A DNA stretch of 64,000 nt, from contig OY755197.1 in NCBI GenBank assembly GCA_963576735.1, positions 5,406,501 through 5,470,500 of the forward strand, in the 5' to 3' direction. The position numbers and the translations under genes are program-made. Below the pieces are notes generated by a model. The model was not told where the DNA came from. It did not search any database and saw only the letters and a program-made list of their open reading frames with translations. Positions 22,611 through 33,516 of this stretch are shown in pieces. How positions within the stretch are numbered: position 1 is the first letter of the stretch; the number at the start of each line of letters is the position of its first letter. This stretch comes from Bedellia somnulentella. Its lineage: Eukaryota; Arthropoda; Insecta; Lepidoptera; Bedelliidae.

Positions 22611-23417
22611 ATATATGCTTAGCTAAGTTTTGTATGTTTGCATTCAATATTGCCAAAGAACTTCCCTATTTCTCTATCTGTTTCTTGGAAGGTGTAAGTA
22701 AACCACAATTTCTAGTTCAGTGGTCTGTTCATTTCTATTACGATGATATGATTCTGAACTTCAGATTTAGCTCTCAGTATAATATTGTAACTATCGAATT
22801 TATTATTGAGGCAATGATTAAGTAAGTTTCTTAGCATGATTTTGGAAACTCAATTAGCGTGTTTTGTGGTGGTTTGTATTTTCTTACAATTTGACGGTAA
22901 TTAGTTAACGGTAGAACGGAACTGCACAATGTCATCCTAATTTGTTCTAATCTAATTCTGACTTAGGCTCGGGTATGAAACTTGACAGTAAATAAAATCC
23001 GGTACTATATTTAATATTTTTTTAAAAATTGGTTTTATCTGTGGTGCCAAATCGTATCTTAAATGACAAAAGTGGTGCTCCCAATTTTTCTGTGACATCT
23101 CTTTATGTTTAAAGACTATGTTTTTTAGCCCCAAAAGTTTTTATACATTTGTGGTTTTCAGCAAGTATTTCAAAATAGTCTCACCCAATATTAATCGAAT
23201 GTATGTAAAAGTGAATGAGATTGCCTACATAATAGAACAGCGTGGTGTAACGACGAACGCCTGTACAAATATTTACCTAGCTTGTCTACTACATCTACTT
23301 TATAGGAGACATCAAATCTTGCGGGGAACTATTCTGTGAAATTAGGAGGCAATGAAAACGATTAAAGTTAAATAGGGAATAGGAAATGATGCTGTGTACA
23401 AATTACGATAATATCAC
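22611..23417. other. No feature seen
   Basis: AT-rich; short frames without domains. Confidence 0.45.
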
Positions 23418-23585
23418 CCCATCGCAACTTGAGGGTGTATAGGAGACGACTAAGGCTTTATTGGTTGCAATTGCTTCTCTACCATCTTGTCCCCTATAAA
23501 TATCCAAATGTGGCTGAGGAGTTTCTAGCTCTAAAGCGCTGGCTACCCCCTTTTTTTATTTAAGGCTATGTGTATGTATGTATGG
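23418..23585 (+). mobile_element. S1 element, head missing
   Basis: GGAGACGACTAAGG, CTCTACCATCTTGTCCCC, AAATGTGGCTGAGGAGTTTC, GCTGGCTACCCCC and a TATG tail. Confidence 0.75.
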
Positions 23586-23888
23586 AGGCAATATGGCTCG
23601 ACAGTCATCACGACATCCTTTTTGACCTTCCCTTTCTCTCTCTACTTTCTAAAGCTCTGGCTAAATATTAAGGTATGGTGTAAGTGATACAAATTATTTT
23701 GAAAATATAGTCGGATGGGTGAATGTATGAAAAAACTATGAAAACAAAGCCTGACAGGGTTTCTACCGGAAATTTAAGGCGTGAGTATAAGTGTAATGTT
23801 TGATCGATTTAATTATAAAATTAAGCCTATTAAATAAAACAACACAGAAAGAAAAGACAGGTTTCGCAACCGTGGATACTTGGCAGTT

Positions 23889-24040
23889 GGCGCCATAGCT
23901 CAGTTGGCAGAGCGACCGGGTCATAGACCAGGATGTAGCGGGTTCAAGTCCTGCTGGTGTCAAAATTTTTCTTTCCTTGATTGATAAGTAAAATAATCCC
24001 TACATGAGATTTCATGCACAACAATGTCTTATTGAATGAA
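23889..24040 (+). mobile_element. S3 SINE with near-complete tRNA-like head
   Basis: The first 74 nt (23889-23962) fold as a tRNA: 7-bp acceptor stem (GGCGCCA with TGGTGTC), D arm GCTC/GAGC, T arm GCGGG/CCTGC, A box TAGCTCAGTTGG and B box GGTTCAAGTCC. The anticodon stem has a mismatch. The tail (TTTTTCTTTCCTTGATT ... AATAATCCC.ACATGAGATT) recurs at 41709-41850 and 61940-62030, so this is a SINE rather than a tRNA gene. Confidence 0.75.
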
Positions 24041-25099
24041 ACAACCTATATTTAAAACAACTATTGATTTTCGGATATTTTAATCGTTAGTTGTTTTAAT
24101 TATTATGTGCAATCGTGAAAATCTTAGAAAATACTAACCTATATTTATTTACCCGTTTAAAACAAACCCTGCTCCCCGTTTGAAACCAGGGCAAGACAAC
24201 CAACACTGTTAGTTAACAGAATCATCGCCTATAATCTTATTTAGGTTAATCTGTACATCGCGTCGAGTTCGCTATTTAGGTGGATTGCGGTATTAGATTT
24301 TACATCGGCCTTTTTGTCCGTAACTCGCTTTTTATGTCCACTCGTAACTTGCCCAGTTAGCCTGGTCCAATGCCTTTGCTTACTGAAAGGATTTAATAAG
24401 ACTAGATTGTTTGAAAGGTATTCGGTTACGGTTAGTGCGGAAGAATGTAAGAACAATGTTTGCGGTATTTTATTGTCTCTACCTATACTTATACTCAAGA
24501 CTAAATCCCTCATATTTCGTTTTTTTAATCAGCAATCATTGGCTTACTTCGCATAGTTGAGAGGGAGGTTTGAATAATGAGATAATTATTTCAGGTATGA
24601 ATTGAAATATTAATATATGAACGTGTTATGATTTTATGTTTAAATATTGATGAAGAAAATACGACGATATGCACCTTCATGAACCTTAATAAAAAATAAT
24701 CAGTTTTTCCGAATAAAGAATGAAGCAGCCAATTTCCCTGTAATGACACTCATAAACATTTATAACCTTAAAAACAAAACGCAATCTTACCTATCGTTCA
24801 TTTAAAATTCCATATTTGTTTACTCCCACACCTAAATGTCTTTTTTCAATTTCCCAACGAAATAATGTGAGTTGTGTAAATTTCATGTTACTACAAGCTG
24901 TAAGTGCCGAATGCTACGTTTATGGGCACAATAAAATGTGAAATAAAACGATTTGAAGTCATTCATTTGCCATTGAGGAAACTTAACTGCCACGTATTTT
25001 TGTTTTCCTAACAACCCTCGACTGCTAAGAAGGTACTGGCATGTGTATGAGCTTTTCTATATTTATTTAATCATATCATATCATCAATCATTTATTTGA
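24041..25099. other. No feature recognised
   Basis: Mostly AT-rich. Overlapping 80- and 90-codon frames at 24241-24556 on opposite strands have no domain and no splice context I can defend. Confidence 0.45.
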
Positions 25100-25354
25100 G
25101 CCGTGTGGTGTCGGATTAGAATAGCACTACCCCGTTTCTACCGATGGGTGTGCGTAAGAGGCGACTAACGGTATTGGGGCTTTTATGGGATTTTTGGGCG
25201 ATGCGGTAGGAGACCCATCACCAACAACCTTTACTTCACCATCTTGTCCCCACTCAACTTTCCAAAAGTGGCTGAGGAGTTTCTAATTCCTTAGCTCTGG
25301 CTACCCCTTCTAGGATTTATAGCCGTGAGTATATGTATGTATGTATGTATTTAA
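25100..25354 (+). mobile_element. S1 element, full length
   Basis: GCCGTGTGGTGTCGGATTAG head, complete body, TATAGCCGTGAGTATATG and TATG repeats. Confidence 0.9.
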
Positions 25355-25429
25355 TCATATTTTCTACTGCGTACCGTTGCGTAAGCGGGTATAAGGATAA
25401 TTGGGCCATGTGTCTTATTTATATCTACC

Positions 25430-25480
25430 TGTACTTGCGACTATTAATCCCAAAAGAGGTAGCCAGGGCCGCAGACTTTT
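25430..25480 (-). mobile_element. S1 scrap
   Basis: CGACTATTAATCCCAAAAGA followed by GGTAGCCAGGGC resembles the S1 3' end; the rest is lost. Confidence 0.4.
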
Positions 25481-25706
25481 TTGATTACATACGCACTTTT
25501 TGGTAGATGAGTAGGAAAAAAAAATATTTAAAAAAATAAAGTAGTTATGATGGCTTCCCTCAATGCTTTCCATAACTACTGGTCCAGAGCTGTCTTAATC
25601 CATAGGCTACCCCTTTGACAAAGTAGTTGGTCCTACTTAGCTATCAGTTCTGCGTTTAATGTGCCCTGCCCTTTGTCACTTAAGTCTTACAATTTATGAG
25701 CTATAT

Positions 25707-25765
25707 CAGGCATCATCATCATCAACCAATAGACGTCCACTGCTGGACATAGGCCTCCCTCAAAA
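25707..25765 (-). mobile_element. 3' end of a different LINE (lepidopteran ATGATGATG-tailed type)
   Basis: CATCATCATCATCAACCAAT then AGACGTCCACTGCTGGACAT and AGGCCTCCCTC: the antisense 3' end of a well-known insect LINE, probably another RTE group. Only ~60 nt are recognisable. Confidence 0.6.
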
Positions 25766-26115
25766 ACCATCAGGCACTCCGCATGAATATACAATCATAA
25801 TTTAATAGAACAACCACAGTCGAAGTATTGCACCTCCCGTGTACGGTCGTATGTAAATTTTGGCAAGCTGGCAAATGCAAGTCCGGAAAGCGATTAACCC
25901 AAATGCTGAGCGTCAACAGACCAGTGTTAATATAAATATTACTACGGAACACAGCTTTGTAACATCTTGTTGGATGAAGACCTAAAAATTCGCTTCGTAT
26001 TTTATCGTACAACTTTTTTCTGTAGATAACACGTTCTCCACATTTTTGGTCACAAACTTACGAAACAACTCGACCGATATCAATAAAATATATATACAGC
26101 TATAATTCCAAAAAA

Positions 26116-27286
26116 AAGTTCTTAGCTAAGAACCGAAAGGTGTATTGCTCCTTCATTGATTTAGAGAAGGCGTATGATAGGGTGGTAAGAAAGTGTTTAT
26201 GGGAGGTGTTATCCAAGTTCGGTTTGGGGAGTCGACTTATACGTGCACTGGTATCACTCTATGAGGATTCCAGTGCATGTGTGAGAGTAAACGGGGAAAA
26301 TACTGACTGGTTCGGGATCTCTCGGGGTGTCCGACAGGGTTGTGTAGCTTCCCCGTGGCTCTTCAATTTGTTCATGGATGACTGTTTAACAGAGTTGCGT
26401 GAAAGTGATTATGGATTGAGAATGGGTGGATTCATCATTAAATGCCTCTTATATGCCGACGATCAAGTGCTACTTGCATCATCGGTGGAAGAGCTGCAAG
26501 AGATGATGAATATTGCATGTGCGTCTTTTGAAAAAAAGGGAATGAGGGTGAATGTGGATAAAACAAAAACTATGGTTTTTGAGAGAGAGGTGAATATGAC
26601 CGAATGCGTGATTGAGATTAATGGTAAGAAAGTGGAACAAGTGAAAGAGTTTGTATATTTGGGAAGTTTGTTTACTAGGGATGGAAAGTGTGATGAAGAT
26701 ATCGAGAGAAGAGTGAAAAAGGGTAATGCGGTAAATGGAGCACTGGATAGTCTAATGTCTAGTCAGTCGGTGTCTGCAAAGGCCCGAATGGCTGTGCATG
26801 ATGCTGTCCTCGTTCCTACGCTTATGTATGGCAGTGAATGTTGGGTGTGGCAGAAGAAGCATGAAAGTAGAGTGAATGCAGTAGAAATGAGATCCCTCAG
26901 AAAAGTGTGTAATGTAAGGTTATGTGATCGTGTGAGGAATGATGTGATTCGTGAAAGGTGTGGTGTAAAAGATGATATTGTAAGAAAGATAGAAAAAGGA
27001 ATGTTGAGATGGTTTGGGCACATAGAGAGGATGGATGACAGTAAAATGGTGAAAGAGATATATAGAGCCAATGTGGAAGGTAATGTTAGTAGAGGACGAC
27101 CTCGGAGGACACATTTGGATCAAATAGAACATGTGCTCAAAAAGGCAGGTGTCCGCAGTATGAAGAATAAAAGAGCATGTATGAAAAGATTGATGGATGT
27201 AAACGAAGCCAGAGAGGTTTGCCAGGATCGCACAAAGTGGCGATCGATAGTCTCTGCCTACCCCAATGGGAACTAACGGCGTGAGA

Positions 27287-27315
<29 letters not shown>
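26116..27315 (+). mobile_element. RTE-L LINE, 5'-truncated, uninterrupted frame
   Basis: Inserted with a 13-bp target duplication TAATTCCAAAAAA (26103-26115 and 27316-27328). LINE sequence proper starts near 26134 within the reverse transcriptase and ends GAACTAACGGCGTGAGAATA followed by TATG repeats. The 3' UTR is only ~20 nt, as in RTE elements. The 5' junction carries a perfect 16-bp palindrome, GTTCTTAGCTAAGAAC (26118-26133), that is not part of the LINE. Confidence 0.92.
26140..27276 (+). pseudogene. RTE-type reverse transcriptase, C-terminal 378 residues (5'-truncated)
   Basis: Part of the LINE enzyme that copies the element's RNA into the nicked target. Visible in order: RT motif A, FIDLEKAYD at 5-13 with catalytic D7; motif B, RGVRQGCVASPW at 62-73; motif C, YADD at 105-108; motif-E-like YLGSLFTRDG; then the C-terminal domain with MLRWFGHIERMDD and SRGRPRRTHLDQIE, ending SAYPNGN. 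There is no stop or frameshift through 378 codons, so the insertion is young. The endonuclease and N-terminal RT are missing and the first codon (GTG) is only the truncation point, so it cannot act alone. Same family as the element at 1-1776, judged by shared S1-like ends. Confidence 0.92.
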
Positions 27316-27318
<3 letters not shown>

Positions 27319-27416
27319 TTCCAAAAAAGGGATAGCTAGAGTTAGACTTAAACATTTCCACAGTCACTATTGGAAGATTAGTAGGGATAAGAGGGTATAA
27401 GAAATACAGGACACTT

Positions 27417-27661
27417 TAGCTGTGTAGTGTCGGCATAGAATAGTACTACCCCATTTCTTCCGGTAGGTGTACGTAAGAGGCGACTAACGGTATTGGGGTT
27501 TTTTTAAGGGATTTTTGGGCGATGCTGTTGGAGACCCATCACCAACAACCTTTATTCTACCATCTTTTCCCCACTCAACTTCCAAAAGTGGCTGAGAAAT
27601 TTCTAATTTCTCAACTCTGGCTACCCCTTTTAGGGATTTATAGCCGTGAGTATATGTATGT
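27417..27661 (+). mobile_element. S1 element, full length
   Basis: Head GCTGTGTAGTGTCGGCATAG, complete body, TATAGCCGTGAGTATATG tail. Target duplication AGGACACTT at 27408-27416 and 27662-27670. Confidence 0.92.
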
Positions 27662-27675
27662 AGGACACTTAAATC

Positions 27676-27770
27676 CCCAAATAAGGGTATTTAGGGATTT
27701 TAAGTACCTCTAATTACACCAGCGGGAAGAAAGGGATAGTTATATTCTAAGCTGACGCTACACAGCAGTA
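27676..27770 (-). mobile_element. S1 fragment
   Basis: AGCGGGAAGAAAGGGATAGT, TATTCTAAGCTGACGCTACA and CAGCAG form the S1 head in antisense; the left part is decayed. Confidence 0.65.
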
Positions 27771-28302
27771 TACAATGTATAAACTCATGCCACTTGTAAT
27801 ATTACGTATTTCCCTATTTGCCAGTATATTTTATTTTCGGCTATTGAGAATTAAGCCGTTTTGATATTTCCAGCAATCTAATGTTACAATAAAATACATC
27901 CGATATTCCTCGAAATTGCGATAATCGTATTCAACAGTAACAAGCCCACTTTTGCTCCTGATGCATGTTCATTTCGCCATTCGTGCTCTATTAATCAAAA
28001 TTACAATTATTACATCTAAAGTAACCAGTAAATTCAGTGTACAATTAACTTACATACATAAATCTGTCAACTCGTAACTAATTGTCTTGTTAACCGACTG
28101 AGGCGAAGCGTGCAAGTTATGACACACGACATCCGAAGTGGGGACAAATTGGTGACGTATGTGTGTTTTAATTTGATAAATGGCTTGGTTTTCTTGTGTT
28201 ATTTTTAATTTGCAGTCTTACGGAATAAATTTTGAATAATTATTACCAGGTGCTTTGGTTTGAATGTATTTTGTAAGCACATTGTTATAAGAAACATCAA
28301 AA
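27771..28302. other. No feature seen
   Basis: AT-rich, no repeat or exon recognised. Confidence 0.45.
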
Positions 28303-28398
28303 CGAAGCTAGAGAGGTTTACCAGGGTACAAAGTGGCGATCAATAGTCTCTGCCTACCCTACCCCAATGGGAAATAATGGTGTAAGTATATGTATGTA
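28303..28398 (+). mobile_element. RTE-L LINE 3' fragment
   Basis: AACGAAGCTAGAGAGGTTTA, TAGTCTCTGCCTACCCTACC (five-base duplication CTACC), GGGAAATAATGGTGTAAGTA and a TATG tail. Confidence 0.8.
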
Positions 28399-28500
28399 TT
28401 GGTATAAGAGAATGTATGAGAAGTACTATGAACATGAGGGAAGCAAGAGGGATTTGTCAGGATCTTGCATAATAGTGATTGATAGTCATTGCCTTTAGAT
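28399..28500 (+). mobile_element. RTE-L remnant of the TAAG-tail variant
   Basis: GAGAATGTATGAGAAGTACT, GAGGGAAGCAAGAGGGATTT, GTCAGGATCTTGC resemble the variant at 9216-9495 (RRI/REAR coding) rather than the main type. Confidence 0.55.
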
Positions 28501-29715
28501 TATAAAAGGTTTAGGCAACAGAGAGCTTAAGGATCCAATTACTTTGATTACTTTTGGTTAATGAAAAATCAATCGTAAATGACAAGCCTTTTAAGATAAT
28601 AATCCATATCAAACCCTAATTCAAAACAAATCAATAGGTACATATTTAATTAAAACTTTCAATGTTGTTATCGAGTTTCAATCCAAAACAATAGAACAAT
28701 TGGGTCTATATCAAACCCTAAAAAATCCCTCGACGTACAACCCTGAAATAGATACCAAAGTTGCTGAGCAAATATCGGTTTTACTTCAATGCTATTAAAG
28801 TCGAAATTTGGTATAGCCAAAGCGGGTTGTATTGTTACTGAAACCGCCAGGTGTCTTCTCGTGTTGTTAATTCACCACGAACGTAATTTGGGAAGACTTT
28901 TACTATGAGATTGATAATTAATTGCATCTTCGTCTATTTTCGGTAAATAAATTTATTTATAATATGATAAAAGTCTCATGAATCGATGAACGCACGAAAA
29001 ACTGTCACGTTCCACAAGCATGGGAGCATGATCGACTGATGCGTTCAATGGAATTCATTGCTGCTGTACCAAAACTTTAAATAGTTTAGATTTATTCTAC
29101 TAGGTGGCGTGACATGTTTTATAAAAGATTCTAAATTCTTGTCGTTTTAGTTGTCTTTTGTTACGTTGTCCTTCGTAATCCAACTTTAATATCAAGATTT
29201 GTACTAGTAGACATATACATACTTATATACATTGTTCACAGTCAAATGTTCATTCGTACTCTTCTCATAGACGTTCGTCATCGTTGTTATAATCGTATCA
29301 TGCTGCAAAAGCGCCAGTCTTCGTTAGCTGGTTATTACTGTGATACTTCTGTTAAGACTATTAAAGTATTAAACACATGATGCCTCTGTAGTTTGCCGAA
29401 GTATTAGCAATTGAACTGAAACTAGTACTGAGTAGGTACTCGTAAATAATGTCATATTGTTGATATGGTTGGACACAAATTAATTAGTTTCTGATTACTA
29501 TAGTATTTGAAATTGCTATTATATTTTTAAGTAAACTTATTAAAAGTCATTTCTGAGTGTTTTTTGAAGCTCAATGTGCCTGTAGTATAGGGAGTAATAA
29601 AGTATTTTAAATACTGTGTATTTTAAACAGATCTGTAGTAATTTGTAATACAATGCCATAATACGGGATGACTTCCATGGAACAGGTAATGATTATTATT
29701 ATCATATTATTGTCA
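28501..29715. other. AT-rich, no feature seen
   Basis: About 1.2 kb without a recognisable repeat or exon. Confidence 0.5.
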
Positions 29716-29723
29716 AAATAATA

Positions 29724-29973
29724 CATACATACATACATATACTCACGGCTATAAATCCCTAGAAGTGGTAGCCAGAGCTAAGGAATTAGAAATTCCTCAG
29801 CCACTTTTGGAAAGTTGTGTGGGGAAAATATGGTAACATAAAGGTTGTTGGTGATGGGTGTCCAACCTCATCGCCCAAAAATCCCTTAAAAGCCCCCAAT
29901 ACCGTTAGTCACCTCTTACGTACACCCACCGGAAGAAATGGAGTAGTGCTATTTTAAGCCGACGCTACACAGC
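29724..29973 (-). mobile_element. S1 element, full length
   Basis: CATA repeats, ACTCACGGCTATAAATCCC, body, head AAGCCGACGCTACACAGC. Target duplication AAATAATA at 29716-29723 and 29974-29981. Confidence 0.92.
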
Positions 29974-30118
29974 AAATAATAAGTATTGTATATCTTTCTT
30001 AACAGCTCTTATAATATAATTCTAAACAGTTTCAATTATCCAAATCAGTTCACCTTTATAAATCGAAGCTATCTGCTTGCTGCGGATAGAACGAGGTCTG
30101 GACCATTTTGTCTTTTAT

Positions 30119-30240
30119 AATTTTTTTTTTTTTTGCCGGGGTGGCCGGAGGTGGCACAGAGCCGGGACGTGTGGACTCAACAGGGGGAGGCCTTTGCCCA
30201 GCAATGGGACACTATAGTAAAGGCTACATAAAAAAAAAAA
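30119..30240 (+). mobile_element. 3' end of a poly(A)-tailed LINE
   Basis: A T-run, then GCCGGGGTGGCCGGAGGTGG, AGGGGGAGGCCTTTGCCCAG, CAATGGGACACTATAGT and an A-run. The phrase GAGGCCTTTGCCCAGCA.TGG marks the 3' end of a common lepidopteran LINE. Clearly distinct from RTE-L. Confidence 0.65.
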
Positions 30241-30349
30241 ATGTTTATTTCATGTCATGTTTTGAAGAAAGACAAATAAATGCTTTTATTTTTATTATTA
30301 TTTGTTTCTTTACACAAACGTTCCCTTTTATCCATACATAATTGATTTA

Positions 30350-30392
30350 TACATATACTCACGGCTATAAATCCTTAGAAGGATCTTCCAGA
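30350..30392 (-). mobile_element. S1 3' scrap
   Basis: ACATATACTCACGGCTATAA, ATCCTTAGAAGG then breakpoint into GC-rich unrelated sequence (30400-30470). Confidence 0.55.
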
Positions 30393-30604
30393 GTATCTTT
30401 CAGAAGTTGAAGTCGGTGTTCCCTGCACTAGGCAATGCCCGTATCGCGGGGGACGAGGAAGTCGGATTACTATTATACTATAATAAATTATTAACACTAT
30501 AATTTGTTTTCTTACAGGTATGTCTAAAACTACGACTGTGCATTCGTCACTATATGTCATTGAGTGATATCAGGTAAAAAATAATTTTGAAAATGCATAG
30601 AGAA

Positions 30605-30770
30605 GTTTTTACGTGATTTTTGGGCGATGCGGTTGGAGACCCTTCACCAAAACCATTTACTTTACAACCTTTTCCCCACTCAACTTCTAAAAGTGGCAGA
30701 GATAGCCAGTGCTTTAGAGCTACAAACTCCTCAGCCACTTTTGGAAACTGATAGGGGGCATAATGAAGAA
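30605..30770. mobile_element. Two S1 fragments fused in inverted orientation
   Basis: 30605-30701 is plus-oriented (TTTTTGGGCGATGCGGTTGG ... ACTTCTAAAAGTGGC); 30703-30770 is minus-oriented (AGCCAGTGCTTTAGAGC ... CAGCCACTTTTGGAAACTGA). Their transcripts could pair over AAAAGTGGC/GCCACTTTT. Confidence 0.7.
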
Positions 30771-31225
30771 GAAAAAAGCGCTGGTTTTCCCACTGAGCTG
30801 CCAACTTTGTAAAAGACGAACATTGTAAAACTAGTCTACACCGAACACTTATGTTCATAAACAATGCACGTCTTTACATAACATATTCATACCTCATACT
30901 CAAGATGCGAACCGCGACCGTTTTGACAACAATCTACTTACACGCGAACATACCATGCAAATATGTGTGTTATTTAAATGATATTCGTGTTGAGCGTAAT
31001 CTGCATGTCATATGCGAGATTCGAACCACAGCGTATGTGATGGTGAGACGATGCGTTTACTGTTATGCATACGGGATTTCGTGGATGAATTTGAACTATG
31101 TGTTGTTGTGTTTTGAATTGAATTTGATATTTTAAAGTTGAATGATATCAAGACTAGCAAGTAGACTTTAAGTGAATCTATAGCTTAACGACGCAAATTC
31201 TTAGAAGGAAACGGACACAAACATG

Positions 31226-31480
31226 GCAGCAGCCGTGATAGTCCAATGGGTAGAATGACTGCCCGTCAAAACAGACGAGCGCGATTTCAAATCCTGGATA
31301 ACTAGGGGGCTACACTAATTTGTCTTTTCTTAAGTCATATGTGTGCTTAATTTATCATGGTTGTTAATAATGAAGGAAAATATTGTGGAGAAACCACATG
31401 GCTAAGTTGTACAGTGTATCTGCTATCAGTGAGGACAACACGGGGTGACGATCACGTGGTGTTCAGAAGTATGTACTCTT
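31226..31480 (+). mobile_element. S2 SINE with tRNA-like head, diverged
   Basis: AGCCGTGATAGTCCAATGGG (A box), ATTTCAAATCCTGG (B box), TAATTTATCATGGTTGTTAA, AAACCACATGGCTAAGTTGT, then CGTGGTGTTCAGAAGTA. 3' end lost. Confidence 0.78.
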
Positions 31481-31496
31481 GAATTTTGAGACACTA

Positions 31497-31630
31497 ACAT
31501 TTTGCTTTTAATTGTTCAGAGTACCTGATTATTGCTTAGGTCGGGGATACTGTTCATGTAACGTATGAAAAGGTTTTCCTCCTACTGTTTTTCTCAACGG
31601 TAACAATAACATCCCTGATAAATTAATATT
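31497..31630 (-). mobile_element. S2 remnant, inverted to the previous copy
   Basis: TTGTTCAGAGTACCTGATTA, CAACGGTAACAATAACATCC, CTGATAAATTAAT in S2 antisense order. With 31226-31480 it forms an inverted pair. Confidence 0.6.
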
Positions 31631-31873
31631 ACAATATAAACAGTCCATAAAATCAGTCATTTATTTCTAAGTTTAGTTTAGTCAAATCTCATCTTGTCCA
31701 AGTACGTACACCACTGACAGAAAACTATTGAATTTGATTCGCAAGTAATAATAATAAAAGATTTTATGTATCTTTTTACAAATACATAACCAAAAAGAAA
31801 TTCAAATCAATCCCTTTATGGGATTTATGACCGTGAGTATATGTATTTGTTGTTGTATATGTTGTTATGTGTT

Positions 31874-32124
31874 GCCGTGTAGTGTCGGCTTAGAATAACA
31901 CTACTCCATTTCTCCCGGTGGGTGTACGTAAGAGGCGACAAACGGTATTGGGGCTTTTAAGGGATCTTTGGGCGATGCGGTTGGAGACCCATCACCAAAA
32001 ACCTTAATTTCACCATCTTTTCCCCACGCAACTTCCAAAAGTGGCTGAGGAATTTCTGATTCCCTAGCTCTGGTTACCCCTTCAAGGGATTCATAGCCGT
32101 GAGTATATGTATGTATGCATGTTC
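31874..32124 (+). mobile_element. S1 element, full length
   Basis: GCCGTGTAGTGTCGGCTTAG head to ATTCATAGCCGTGAGTATAT plus TATG tail. Confidence 0.9.
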
Positions 32125-32127
32125 TTA

Positions 32128-32362
32128 TACAGGAGATGGGAGTTCAAATCTTGAATTAGGCCGACTCTAATGTGTCCTTTTCAGTCATATTGTTAATGGT
32201 GAGGGAAAGCGTTGTAAGGAAACCCACATGACAGAGTTATTAGTCATGTGAGAATGTATATGTACAAAACGACGATAAGCCGGCCCCCTACCACGTGGGT
32301 GCACTGTTCAAGAAAACTGTATTAGTATCTCTGCCATCCCTTGGGGATGTACGGCGTGAACT
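32128..32362 (+). mobile_element. S2 SINE, partial head
   Basis: GGGAGTTCAAATCTTGAATT (B box), GAAACCCACATGACAGAG, CCCCCTACCACGTGGGTGCA, GGGGATGTACGGCGTGAAC. Abuts the S1 tail at 32124. Confidence 0.75.
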
Positions 32363-32539
32363 TTGAGTACAGTTCTTTTAGTTTTGTAGTTCGTTTGAAT
32401 AGACACACTTTTAATACTGAAAAATTACGAGGCGGTTTTCCGCAGCAATTGAAAAACTTTAGCACATCCAAGTATGTAGCAAATATGTTTATAATAACCA
32501 AAATAAACAGAAAATGCTGTAGGAAGCTTAATTTATAAA

Positions 32540-33094
32540 CGGAGGCATGATTGCGAGCTAAATGGCTTGGAGCCTGGCCAGGCGCCTACCCCGAACATGT
32601 GGCATATTGCAACATGCCTTTATACTATCTCTCATTTCCACTATAGGGAAGATTATTAAGAGATTATGCTTATTTTCTTGCATAACTTAGCGTTGTTGGA
32701 CAATGAAATAATGCGGATAGTTCTTAAAAACCTAAGGAATGTAGGTCACGTAGGTTATTTTATTTAATTTATGATGTCTCGTTTTTGCTATTGAAAATAT
32801 GTTATTATTTAATATCGAATTTTTAGAACAGATCATATAGATGACAATAGATATTTGTTTTATTAATGTGACTATGAGAGGTTTGATTGTTTTTTGAATA
32901 CCCTAAGTAAACATTCTGAATTCTATATCACGACGGCATAGCATAAAATAAATTATGTCGAAAACCATAGTCTTAGACTTCGCACTAAACAATATGAAAA
33001 CAAATATCAGAACGTCCGCACATACTTTTGCATTAGTATCTCTTATCGTTTTAATAAACTATAAGCTTTATTAATACTCTTAATCATTTGTTGA
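32540..33094. other. No feature seen
   Basis: AT-rich, no repeat or exon recognised. Confidence 0.45.
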
Positions 33095-33102
33095 ATTCTT
33101 TT

Positions 33103-33248
33103 TTACATACATACATACATATTCTCACGCCGTTAGTTCCCATTGTGGTAGGCAGAGACTATCGATCTCCACTTTGTACGATCCTGGCAAACCTCTCTGG
33201 CTTCGTTCACATCCATCAATCGATTCATACATGCTCTTTTATTCTTTT
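33103..33248 (-). mobile_element. RTE-L LINE 3' fragment
   Basis: CATA repeats, ATTCTCACGCCGTTAGTTCC, GGTAGGCAGAGACTATCGAT and the antisense C-terminal coding part, stopping at GCTCTTTTATTCTT. Possible 8-bp duplication ATTCTTTT (33095-33102, 33241-33248). Confidence 0.85.
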
Positions 33249-33516
33249 GTGTTCTTCATAATGTCAAATATCAAAGGTTCCGGTTCTTTTGAACATTGTC
33301 GTATTATATAAGTACAAGCTTTATTAGATTTCTATTTCGGTTTCGTGGTAGTCCCCGAAGGACATGTCAGTAAACTATCTCGGTAAGGGAAACAATTTAG
33401 ATGATATCACAGTATAAGCCACTGTTTCAGAACAAAATACGAGTTGTGTGTTGTACAGTAAGAAGGCTCTTCCTCTATATATATTAATAAGATTATATTG
33501 TATTTTAAAACGAATT

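Larger units (their letters stand above)
26083..27407 (-). mobile_element. Old S1 element interrupted by an RTE-L insertion
   Basis: The left part (to 26115) shows ATATACAGCTATAATTCC and the right part (from 27316) AAAAAGGGATAGCTAGAG, ACAGTCACTATTGGAAGA. Together they give a diverged S1 3' half split by the LINE; head side not recognisable. Confidence 0.65.

Noticed and set aside
23889..23962. Functional tRNA gene on the plus strand
   Set aside because: The fold and Pol III boxes fit, but the 3' flank is shared with other S3 copies and the anticodon stem is mismatched, so a SINE head is more likely.
26920..27324. Minus-strand frames of 76-134 codons over 26.7-27.4 kb
   Set aside because: They are antisense to the LINE reverse transcriptase.
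30108..30341. 77-codon frame starting MSFIIFFFFAGVAGGG
   Set aside because: It is the poly(T)/poly(A)-bounded 3' end of a LINE, not a gene.
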